64,000 nucleotides of DNA from Paragonimus skrjabini miyazakii (lineage: Eukaryota; Platyhelminthes; Trematoda; Plagiorchiida; Troglotrematidae), in the NCBI GenBank assembly GCA_014338405.1, contig JTDE01000262.1, positions 62,001-126,000 on the forward strand, given 5' to 3'. Below, piece after piece: positions 12,936 through 22,065 of the stretch (position 1 is the first letter of the stretch; each line of letters starts with the position of its first letter). The notes beneath the pieces were generated by a model. It had not been told where the DNA came from, did no database searches, and was given only the letters and a program-made list of their open reading frames with translations. The translations under genes and the position numbers were made by a program.

Positions 12936-14080
12936 CGTTTTTTTTATTTTTGGCGGCAGATTTTAACTGATGTGTTGAGTGTCATAGCGCATAATCGACT
13001 GTGCACTGGGATCAAATCGAGCAGACGCTGTTCTGATCTGGAATATTTCGATTTCTACTGCTGCTTGACCATGAGGTAGCCTCGGCGTCACCAGAAATCC
13101 TGAGAGTCAAGCTCTTGGATGGACAGTTATCTAGATGTGGGACCAATTGAAAGACGGTGACTCAAAAATTGGGCTCAATGGGAATCAAGACGTTTACCTA
13201 GTCCGATGGCGCAGTGAATGAGAAATTAATATCTAGTTCTGAGTACTGCTATGCGCAGTGGATATATTCGCAGCCACATCGGGTTTCTGGTAGATACTGA
13301 ATGTTTTCCGACCGCACTGGATAGCACGCCTGTGATCAAGGCCAACGTTTGTACTAGTGATTCATTCACTTGTGCTCACAACAGAGTTTTTGAACAACTA
13401 TTCACTTGACGATTTGGTTGTTCTGACAGGTGTCAATGTTGAAGCCTCGACTGAAGGTACTTAGTATTCCGATTTCGCCCAAATTTAAGTAAACCAAATC
13501 TCGGAGAATTCACTAAAAGTGGAAACGATGAACTTGAAAATATTGTCTAGGCTTCCTCAGTGAGAAGCAGTAGTAATCTTGCTGACTTATACATCTTTGG
13601 CTATAGTACCATGGGATTAACATTACTGTACTGCCCAAAATTGCAAACCTCCTCTGATCTTTAAAACTATAATATATTTATTGATCACAATGCACCCAGG
13701 ACTTATTTACAAGGAATGATCCGTTCATAAAGAATCTGGCTGGATTCGCGCCATCGGGGGAACAGCGAACGACAAACCTTCTTCCAGGTCAGCTACGAGA
13801 CTAAGGATGGATCCGAACAGCTTTGGTGTGTTCTGGTATAAAGTGCTCGAACCAACCTTTCAGAACAGTTAATTCTATGAGTCACTTGGTATTTGCCATA
13901 TATAGTCATGCTATGTAACGTGGTTACAATTCGAGTGAAAGAATTTGCGACTGCCCGTTTCAGCTTCATTGCCCCGGTACCACAGCGATTACTGCATTTA
14001 TGTACACTGCTTTTCCGCTGGATAAAAGTAAGTGAATATCAAAATGTTTACAAGTAGATTTCTGTTGAGTAGGAGGGAAT
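12936..14080. other. Intergenic, nothing supported
   Basis: May contain the unrecognised 5' end of the RTE element in its first 150 bp. Otherwise no coding, RNA or repeat signal that I can support. Confidence 0.45.
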
Positions 14081-14222
14081 TTTGATTTTCATATAGATTG
14101 AACATCACCCAAAATTGATCACAACTGTCGCATTGCCATGAACGTTCCACTCGGTCCCTTGCGAAAAATGCACTAAACTTGAGTTTTGCTTTAATTAGAC
14201 GTTGTGCAATGCACCACACTGA
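14081..14222 (-). mobile_element. Hammerhead SINE, degenerate 3' fragment
   Basis: Minus-strand fragment with the SINE tail (plus strand GATTGAACATCACCC, then the TTGATCACAACTGTCGCATT block) and a ruined ribozyme at 14170-14214: GAAA is GCAAAA-like and CTGACGA is lost. The 5' tRNA-like head is absent, so the copy is 5'-truncated. Confidence 0.7.
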
Positions 14223-15907
14223 CCTATATTAATCAGTTTAGTTAAGCGAACACAAATGGGCCATATAGGTCAAGCCTCAAACCTGTGTGGATATTTATAA
14301 CACCATAATGAAAGCAAACTACCATCATTCATACATAAAAGTGGGCCAGCGCACAAAAAGTTTGGGGGCTATTTTCAAAAATTCTATCATGAAGCTAAAA
14401 TTAAATATTTGCAAACAGGAGGCAGGTGACTGCACAATGGATGGGTACCAAAACATCGAATGAACGGCACCACTGTGCCGAAAGCGCAAGCATTCTTGTA
14501 ATCAGTTTGTACTAGAAAGTTGTGGTTTTAATATAAAATTCTTCCAGTGCTGTCATCCAAAAAATCATATCCACGAAATACATGCAATTTCACGCAAAGT
14601 ACTGTTCGAGGTAAGTGCAAAATTCTCAGTACTGTACAGTAGGCCCAGACCAAAACTACAAATTAATGAAATGATCCCGTCCGGTCAAACTCAGTTTGCA
14701 TACACTGAGGTCCTCGAATGCTAGAATTTTATAAACAACCACTGAATGTACCTAGTTTGTGGCCTAGCCAAAAGTAGCATTTATCCTAAACAACTCCGCC
14801 GTGCCAAAATAACAGTGTTAAAAGCAGTGTACCAATGGTTCAAGTATATTCTTTTTGAAATTGCTGTAGAATTCACACGAACAACTACTTATCCTCAGGA
14901 TGACTGACTTACAAGAGGGGGAAAGAATGTGAATGAGACTCGAAAGAACCGGGGAAATTAAAATTAGGTAAATGTTCGAAGGTGTGACGATAGTTATGTC
15001 CCTGTTTTTATCAATCAACTGTTCGCGATTCGTGTGATGCAAAGCGTCGACTCACGTTTATGACGGTATCCTCAATCAACCGTTTCGACGCTATAGCATA
15101 ATCCAATATGATTTAATAACCGGAATGAGATGATTACTTGAAACGCTAAATGGGCGTTTATCTGGCTCCTACTTGGGTTCAGAAGAGCGTATGAAGTGCA
15201 TTGGCCATCGTTGGCAATGTTTCTGAGCTATCTAAATTGGCACACATTTCACACACATATCTTTGAATTTGCTTATGCATCGGACCAGAGTGAATAAATA
15301 TGACATTCTTGAACTAAGGTGTTTGCAAACAGTCATGAGAGACAACAGAGATAAACAATTATTTCCATAATAGTGGATACGTTCAGCAAATTTGTAACAA
15401 TTATCCGAACGTTTGTTGGTTCATGTGAAATGATAAGAAAAGGTAGGCATATGTGAGTTAGACGAGTTCACGTTGTCGACGATAAAGCGCTTATAGATCA
15501 ATGCATGGTGTCTTGGCACGGAGTTTGAGGTTGACATTTAACTGCCAATGGAGATCTTGGTGTAACCATTGATCATGGTAGTTTCACAGCAAGTACACAA
15601 TTTGACGGAATACAGATAATTGAGTTGTATGGTTGATGAACGACCGATTTGATAGTGATTGTTGTGTGTTTTAGGCCACAGGTTTGCAGAATTCGCCAAG
15701 GTCTTTTCGAGGTCAATGTGATCTATATTATTTCTGTAGTGATCCCCAACCAAATGACTAACAATTTCGCAAAAATTGGTCTGTGCCGTGCCCTATGGCG
15801 TTATTTGGAAAAATACCCGATCACTTGACTTACTTGTTCCGCTGTACAGCTATTTTGCAGAAACGTGTAATTTGTATTTTAGGTGAGACCCAATTGTGAA
15901 TAGTCAG
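14223..15907. other. Intergenic, nothing supported
   Basis: The short frames 14818-15042 (-) and 15538-15753 (-) show no motif. The last 100 bp may be the body of the tRNA-derived repeat whose head is at 15908-15987. Confidence 0.45.
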
Positions 15908-15987
15908 GGCTTCAGCTGGATTCGAACCAGCGACAGAAACACCTTGTCACAACGCGGCAAGCGTTCTACCAGCTGAGCTACGAAGCC
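15908..15987 (-). tRNA. tRNA-like sequence: pseudogene or SINE head
   Basis: On the minus strand the ends pair as an acceptor stem, GGCTTCG with TGAAGCC. There is a D-arm-like TAGCTCAGCTGGTAGAAC (A box) and a perfect T arm, GCTGG-TTCGAAT-CCAGC (B box). The anticodon region is wrong: CTTG pairs with CAAG only around an 11-nt loop, and the variable region is about ten bases, giving 80 nt in all. No CCA and no intron-like split. I cannot read a reliable anticodon. Best explained as a tRNA-derived SINE head or tRNA pseudogene rather than a working tRNA gene. Confidence 0.5.
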
Positions 15988-16950
15988 ATGCCAGGAGCTC
16001 GGAAATTCCACAGTTGGGCTCGGTTACCCACCCGTCCCACTGTCTCATATGGAATCCACCAATTGATCCAGAGGATCATAGTGAGATACGTATTTTTCTT
16101 ACGGAACATTCAGTTCAGTGAAGTCAGCCATCGCGACCGTTTGTCATGATATCATCCTTGAATGACAAACAAGTTGGCGTTTTCTTCTGCATTGGGCAAT
16201 CAGTACAATACAACTCAATGACAGTAGTAGTTTGCACTACAAAACATTCCGGATACTCTTTCCTGATTACTTATTTGTAAATGAATTTCAAATTGAACCT
16301 AGTATGTCTGTTGTTAAGACATAAAACTGGGCTACATGTCTTTCTGAACGACACTAGTTATCAAAATTTACGTGCCGATTAATTCATGTTGTTTTGCGAT
16401 TTTATAAGCACAATGTTATAGTTTGCGAATAAATACTAGAGGTTTGCAAAGTAGTGCTTATCCGAACTGATCGGCCGGTATCGTGTACGTGAAGTAATTA
16501 TGACAACTTATCAGATTACCGCAGTCTGAAATACATAACGATTAGTGCCGTTGCAGATTTATCTCGTTAATGCTCGTTTAAATTTGGTTGCTTTGTAAAA
16601 CTTGCAAGTTAGACTTTTGGGGCTGATAAGAGTAATCGAAATGTCACTAAACAGTCTGTTGTTTTATGACTGAAAAAATGTTTTTATAGAAGTCTGTTCA
16701 TTCAGACTGTGCTGGACACACCCAAAATGCGTTGGCGGTCATTGGTGTCAGCTCAGTTTGTGTGGCTTTCAAACGAATAACCAACTAGCAAATGTTCGCA
16801 GTTAGTTTATGTCATGTTCTGCAAATACGTTGGCCATAAGACCACTAGTCACTCCCATATTTTCCTACTTATTTTAATTGAAAATTGATTAACAAATGCA
16901 TTTCCGTCTATTTATAATTATAGGACTTGCAAATGAAGCAAGGCATTATA
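15988..16950. other. Intergenic, nothing supported
   Basis: AT-rich spacer between the tRNA-like sequence and the SINE cluster. No motif or ORF I can support. Confidence 0.45.
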
Positions 16951-17064
16951 GGTATAACTGATGAGTAGTCGGGGATTTGGTTAATTTCAAGTTGAAAATC
17001 ACCCACAACTGATCGCAGCTCTAGCATCCCCATGGACTTTACAGTCGGCCTCTTTCGAAAAGAA

Positions 17065-17109
17065 GCACTAGACTCGAGTTTCGCTCTCATTAGAGCTCGT
17101 CAGTAGTGC
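17065..17109 (-). ncRNA. Hammerhead ribozyme, type I, intact core
   Basis: Read on the minus strand: stem I 5' strand GCACTA, core CTGACGA, stem II hairpin GCTCT-AATG-AGAGC (perfect), core GAAA, helix III ACTCGAGT overlapping the core A and the cleavage-site U, then C, then stem I 3' strand TAGTGC, which pairs perfectly with GCACTA. All conserved hammerhead positions (C3 U4 G5 A6 N G8 A9; G12 A13 A14; U16 H17) are present, and cleavage is predicted after GTC. Helix III has no room for a stable loop in cis but is self-complementary, so two molecules could share it. The sequence match is direct; self-cleavage is inferred. Confidence 0.92.
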
Positions 17110-17171
17110 ATATCATCGCCACTGCCGGGACTTGAACCACGGCCACGCCGTTCATGAGGCAACCGTCTTTA

Positions 17172-17182
17172 CCACTGCGCCA
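17172..17182 (-). promoter_or_regulatory. Pol III A box of the SINE
   Basis: TGGCGCAGTGG on the minus strand matches the tRNA A-box consensus TRGCNNAGYNGG closely. It lies 33 bp upstream of the B box at 17128-17138 (GGTTCAAGTCC, one change from GGTTCGANTCC). Together they form a type 2 internal pol III promoter reading into the ribozyme. Confidence 0.8.
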
Positions 17183-17341
17183 TTGACCTCACGTTAGGCA
17201 CGACCGAATAATCATATGTGAACGCTCAACCACTTTTGTTTGTGAGTAATGATCAGGTTGCCCGATCGTCTCGAAATGGAGACACAGTTACTGTCTGTTA
17301 ACTCCAGTCGATAACCCCAAGATTAGGACATTGTATCGGGT

Positions 17342-17466
17342 AATTAATGAAATTAGTCAAATTAATCGCGGTCGTTACGTCCCAGTAGACTTCCCAAATG
17401 GTTTCTACCGAAAATAAACAATAGACTCGAGTCTCATTGTTGTTACAGCTCGCCAGTAGTGCATAT
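17342..17466 (-). mobile_element. Hammerhead SINE fragment, degenerate, head-to-head with the next
   Basis: Minus-strand ribozyme plus tail, without a tRNA-like head. Around 17417-17463 the sense strand reads ATATGCACTA, CTGGCGA (core G/A change), an expanded stem II loop, then GAGACTCGAGTCTA; the GAAA box is lost. The tail runs leftward to about 17342. Its ribozyme side abuts the plus-strand copy at 17468, forming a short palindrome GTGCATATCATtggcgATGATATGCAC. Confidence 0.7.
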
Positions 17467-17467
17467 C

Positions 17468-17625
17468 ATTGGCGATGATATGCACTACTGACGAGCTCTA
17501 ATGAGAGCGAAACTCAAGTCTAGTGTTTCATTTCGAAAGGGGCCGACTGGAAAGTCTATGGGATGCGACAGTTGCGATCAATTGTGTGATGTTCAACTTG
17601 AAATTGTAGGTATAAGTCAGTAATA
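17468..17625 (+). mobile_element. Hammerhead SINE fragment, plus strand
   Basis: Ribozyme and tail module without the tRNA-like head, starting at GGCGATGATATGCACTA and including TTTCGAAAGGGGCCGACTGG and GATGTTCAACTTGAAATT. It lies head to head with the minus-strand module ending at 17466. Confidence 0.8.
17482..17526 (+). ncRNA. Hammerhead ribozyme, core intact, helix III imperfect
   Basis: GCACTA, CTGACGA, GCTCT-AATG-AGAGC and GAAA are intact, then ACTCAAGT and C, then TAGTGT. Stem I closes with a G-U pair. The single change in helix III (ACTCAAGT for ACTCGAGT) breaks its self-complementarity, but it could pair partly with an intact partner. Confidence 0.85.
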
Positions 17626-17629
17626 TTGG

Positions 17630-19319
17630 AATGAGAATTGGTCGTAGAAAATCATGCTGTTTTTAAGACCTGCAGTGAGGTCGTAAAATCAAACTTGCGA
17701 ATTGTATTTGGACTCAATAAAATACACAATAAAGAAGCTATTCTGACCGATATAAGCTGAAAAAAGTAGTCTTAGTCATTAATGACTTTGTGCATAAAAC
17801 GCGAACATACCTACAATTCGCAAATTAACCGTTATGACGAAAAACATTTTTCATAGTACTTCATTACATGTACGTGAATTAGGTGGGGAATTTGAAACAA
17901 TCAAGAGTAACATGAAAATTTGGCTTTTAAAAACTAACCAAAAAAGAAGTTAGATGAATTATGTAAGTTTTCCTTACTCTTTAACGGATCTACATTTTCC
18001 CCCCACTGTGGTAACGACACGAAACGTACAGCAGATTAGAAAGTTTGGTATCTAAAAAGGAACTCGGAAGCTATGCGCTTTCATTTCAACAACAGACCCT
18101 TAAGCCCCTAAAGGCTGAATCATTGCTAAGAGATTGAAGTTTCGTATACTGATTTGTCACTGAATGTTCGTTAACGCTATGACCGTGTGTGTGGAAATGG
18201 TTATCCAATCATTGTAGTATTAGCCGGAAACTCAGTACGAGATTTGGTTGAAAAACGACACAGGTTGTATAATAGTATGACACTCATTTGGACCGTGACT
18301 GATATGTTCCACTGGATTAGATCTGGCCAGTATTTTTTAACTTTTTGTGAATAATACTGAAAGTAGACTTTGGATGAACTAGTTTCCAGAATCTGCCAGG
18401 TGTGAACTTATCGTACTGAAAATATTTCATTAATCTCAATTCCAAAAAAATCCCTAGTGGTGGCCCTTAATTGCTACATACAAGTTGGTCATCAGAAGAT
18501 CTTTCTATGCTGCTGATTAAAAGCTGGATAATTAGTACACAACTATCTACTAGTCGTGCACGAGTCTTTCAGGGTTAATCTTAATAAAATCCTGAGTTTG
18601 AATCAACATTCTGTAAATGTCAGTTTGCTGGACTAGTAGGGACCGTGGTTGACTATTTCAACAATTGTTTCAATGTTACTTGAAGCTGTAAAGGTGATAC
18701 TACTTGCCGTAAAATAAGCACACACGGAAGGTTTCTGTATTGGCTCCGCTTGGCTTTACTGTAGATGGGAACGGCTCCTCCTCCGGGCGGAGATCTTACT
18801 AGCACTCAACTTGTTTATATATAGATCTCATTGTTGATATTCACTCAAATGCAAGAAGGATTATATTGATATTGATTTTCACAGGCATAACTTCTGATGG
18901 GTTTTTTAAAGTGTGTGCGTTGAACCATTACTGTTATGTTGGTGACGAGAAAGAGATTTGCCGAAAATACTTTGTATTTTGTGGCCGAATGGCTATTTTT
19001 CCATCCTTCCCAAGTAAGCGTGCTAAGGGTTGTTTTGAAAATTCCATTACGTAATGCAACTGATGACCATGAATACTTTCATCTGCTGACAAAATGTGCT
19101 GTATACTACAACAGGGATTTCACTTTGTCTAATTGATGTCTACTTAATTAACGTCTTTCGAACAGTACTTACAAACAACTGCAACTTTTGCAATCAGAAA
19201 AGTTCTCTAGCTAACCTCTCCAAAGAAGGAACACCGAATTCCAGTTTCCTCCCAAGTGATGCTTGCCAGCAGTGTCTGGCTTTGCGATAGTACTTATTTG
19301 ATCACCATTTGATCACACA
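17630..19319. other. Intergenic, nothing supported
   Basis: Three overlapping short plus-strand frames (18866-19290) lie close together but show no domain, no splice signals and no similarity to one another. I see no reason to call a gene. Confidence 0.45.
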
Positions 19320-19460
19320 CATCCATGAGGCCACCATGCCTACAACTATGCCGTTCACTTTGCATCCAGTTAGAGTAATTTATCATGTGTAAACGCTCCA
19401 CCACTTCCGTATATGAGTTACACTCTGATTGTTTAATCCTTCGAGTAGCAGACATAGCGA
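19320..19460 (-). mobile_element. SINE 5' region, degenerate
   Basis: Matches the head and 5' part of the SINE in opposite orientation: plus strand CATGAGGCCACCATGCC, then CATGTGTAAACGCTCCACCAC and GAGTTACACTCTGATTG parallel CATGAGGCAACCGTC, CATATGTGAACGCTCAACCAC and GAGTAATGATCAGGTTG of the complete copy. No ribozyme is present. Confidence 0.6.
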
Positions 19461-19914
19461 TCGCCCTGCTAACCTCATGCTTAAGACTTTACAACAGGTT
19501 TAATTTACAGAAACCTACGGAATTACCTTGTGATATTTTGATCGCTAAGCAGCGAAGGTTCTTGAAATAAATTGGACCTTTCACAATTGCCGGAAGCTGC
19601 TGCAGTAACTTGCATTCTGGGTTCAGTACCTTTCGTCTGTTATAGAGTTAATATTTATGGGCTCGCCAGAAGAAGGAACGAACGTAGGAAAGCTCTACTC
19701 ATTAGTGACTTTTAACTCTAACCTATCCAAAGTCCTCACAACTCATCCGTAGACAAAAGTATTGCTTAAAATGTTTAGAGATCCGAGATTTCAACCCTTC
19801 TTGAAATTCCCAATTACTGGGTTTTGACTGGACAGTTAGCAACTGTCTGCCGTCAGGACGATCCGGATAACCAGATCAAGGTTTCGGGTACGATAGTTTG
19901 GTCATTTATAGTGT

Positions 19915-20095
19915 GGCACGGTAGTCAGCACGGCTGCTTCATAAATGCGTATCCATGGTTGTGGCGAGGATGTGTACTACTGATGAGTTCTTACAAAATT
20001 AGACCGCGAGTCTAATGCATCTTTCAGATAGGGGTTGAACGAACAGCCTATGGAAACGCAACAACTGTTCATTGTTGACCACCCTGAAACTAGAG
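19915..20095 (+). mobile_element. Hammerhead SINE, degenerate plus copy
   Basis: Retains a decayed head (GGTAGTCAGCACGGCTGCTTCAT), GATGTGTACTACTGATGAG at the ribozyme start and CGCGAGTCTAATGC at its end (19974-20018). CTGATGA survives, but stem II and GAAA are lost. The tail includes AACAGCCTATGGAAACGCAAC. Confidence 0.7.
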
Positions 20096-21934
20096 GAGAA
20101 TAATACAAAGCGGAAGATTCACTAAGAATGCAGATGATACACTGGATGAACTTTTGTTTTTGCTAGAAAACTAAGGAAGCTTTCTGAAATCGTCTTCTTA
20201 GTTTTCTCAAAAATGGAAGAATGTTATCTTACGAAGTCAAACAGTTATTTTTCGTACACTCGTATGAACACTACACATTTCCAAAATTTTAAACAATCGT
20301 AACAGTGTTATTTTTGAAGATTTTCTTATTTCGGAAAATGCGTCTTTCCGGTCTTATCAGAGTCTTTTAATCCGTCAGGACTTCGGAATATTCAAGGCAG
20401 TTATCACTTGAGTTACCACATAAATCTGCCCATCATGGGCCAAGTGTAAAATGACAGCAAGAGTAAGCTGTATCAGTTACCAAAACCGGTACTGTAGGTG
20501 CGCCTGAGAAGAGACAGCAAATAACATTCTTTAACGTCGGAAGAGGTTAAAAGTTTCAAAAAAGGTAATCATAATTTTGTTAAAAAGTTCAGTCTGTTCA
20601 ATCGTCAATCAAAGCCATCCTAGTAGATTTAAGACCGGGCGTCGTGTGCATACCAATTGCAGCTTTTCCTCATAGCGATAGATTTATTTGCATTCATAAA
20701 TTAGATGTTACTAAGTGCACTGGTAAAGTTGTACGTTGTCTATCACACAACTCGACGGCTTTCCCATATCATATATCTAGTGTATCATATTTGCCGCGTA
20801 ACCGTCCATTGTCCAAGCCATAATCCTTACCTGATCTTCAAACGGATTTCAAAATAAACGTACAAAACTAATCTGATGTTTGTATAGTTATGTTAACTGC
20901 CTTTCCAAAACACCTTAAAACTAGTCCGTATATATTTGCAAACAGAAGTGTAGCCAACAATGAGCAAATAGGTCTTTGCAAAGCGCCGACTTCTATACCG
21001 ATGGAAATAGAATAGGCGTCTGAGTTCAAAAAACTACAAAAGTTGCTAAGTAACTCAGTTAAAGAGTTTCAGCTAACATTTCATCCATCAGTTCATTGTG
21101 CCGTTTGTTCGAGCTCGCTGGAGCTCACGGATCATTTCGGATATTGTGAACGTTCAGAGTAAGTGTGTGGAAACTTTTGATGATATCATATCTCAAAACA
21201 CAAAAACGGTGCAAGTGGATATTTGCATGTATTTCCCGTAGAGGTTAACTCATACTCATTAAGTTGATGTGTTATTTTGTTTATCAAAAAATCGCTCTAA
21301 GACTTCATTCTATTTTTTCTGACTTATCCCCATCTGTTTCTATTCAGACAACAGGTGAAAAATATTAATGCTTTCATTAAGTTGAACGTTGTAAAGCAAC
21401 TCAGAAAATGTCCCCATTTTCAAATGTATCGGTTAATCGCGTTTTACTCTTAAGGATTAGACTAATACATTCAGGATGAAGTCAAGATATATTATTACAT
21501 AAACACATTTATTGGCATAGTTGTATCAACGTGACAGGCGATACTTTGTTCTGTATACAAACTATCTTTTTATAAACCGTAACTGAAAAATAAATGGTAA
21601 CCTAACGTTTTTCATTGTGTTGGAAATCAGAGGATTTTCAAGAATCTGATAAGGTTGAACTCAAGCAAATACGAAAAACGAACACCACCATTCACGAACA
21701 TTCACTACCGAAATCACTGAAGACAGAAATAAATTAAAATGCGCAGGAAATTATAACCATAGGACACACACGAAATTAAATGACGATTTAAAATAATTGC
21801 AGTTAGTTCGCTGCTGGTAAGTGAAGATGAATATAAGGTAGAATGCACACCTTAGAAAACATTACATCATCTAGCAACTTTTGTCTTTTGATATACTGAT
21901 TAGCGTATGCATATCTATTGTACGACCGAAGTTT
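20096..21934. other. Intergenic; one small hairpin
   Basis: The only structure seen is a short imperfect inverted repeat at 20166-20206, GAAAACTAAGGAAG against CTTCTTAGTTTTC around a 14-bp loop. No coding or RNA gene signal otherwise. Confidence 0.45.
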
Positions 21935-22065
21935 CAATTCCGGTTCGCTAGCTCACAAGACGGATACATTTTTACTGACCACACACTAACCGCAAACCAA
22001 TCATCATACCTGAACGCTCAGCGATCTTCATTTGTTAGTAAGTCGTAAGTTGCCTGATCAGCGTT
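21935..22065 (-). mobile_element. SINE 5' region, degenerate
   Basis: Plus strand CTGAACGCTCAGCGATCTTC followed by TTTGTTAGTAAGTCGTAAGTTGCCTGATC parallels the 5' region of the complete SINE (GTGAACGCTCAACCAC, TTTGTGAGTAATGATCAGG, CCCGATC). No ribozyme and only a weak tRNA-like part. Confidence 0.5.

Larger units (their letters stand above)
16951..17337 (-). mobile_element. Hammerhead-ribozyme SINE, best-preserved copy
   Basis: The most complete member, about 387 bp. In sense (minus) order: a 5' region with GAGACGATCGGGCAACCTG and AAGTGGTTGAGCGTTCAC, then a tRNA-like part with A box TGGCGCAGTGG (17182-17172) and B box GGTTCAAGTCC (17138-17128), spaced as in tRNA genes, then the ribozyme (17109-17065) and a tail with TTTCGAAAGAGGCCGACTG and CCAAATCCCCGACTACTC. 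The internal promoter implies pol III transcription, although some 120-150 bp lie upstream of the A box, unusual for a simple tRNA SINE. The layout recalls the Sm-alpha SINE-like family of schistosomes, which also carries hammerheads. Immediately beyond its 5' end lie two more ribozyme modules. Confidence 0.88.
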
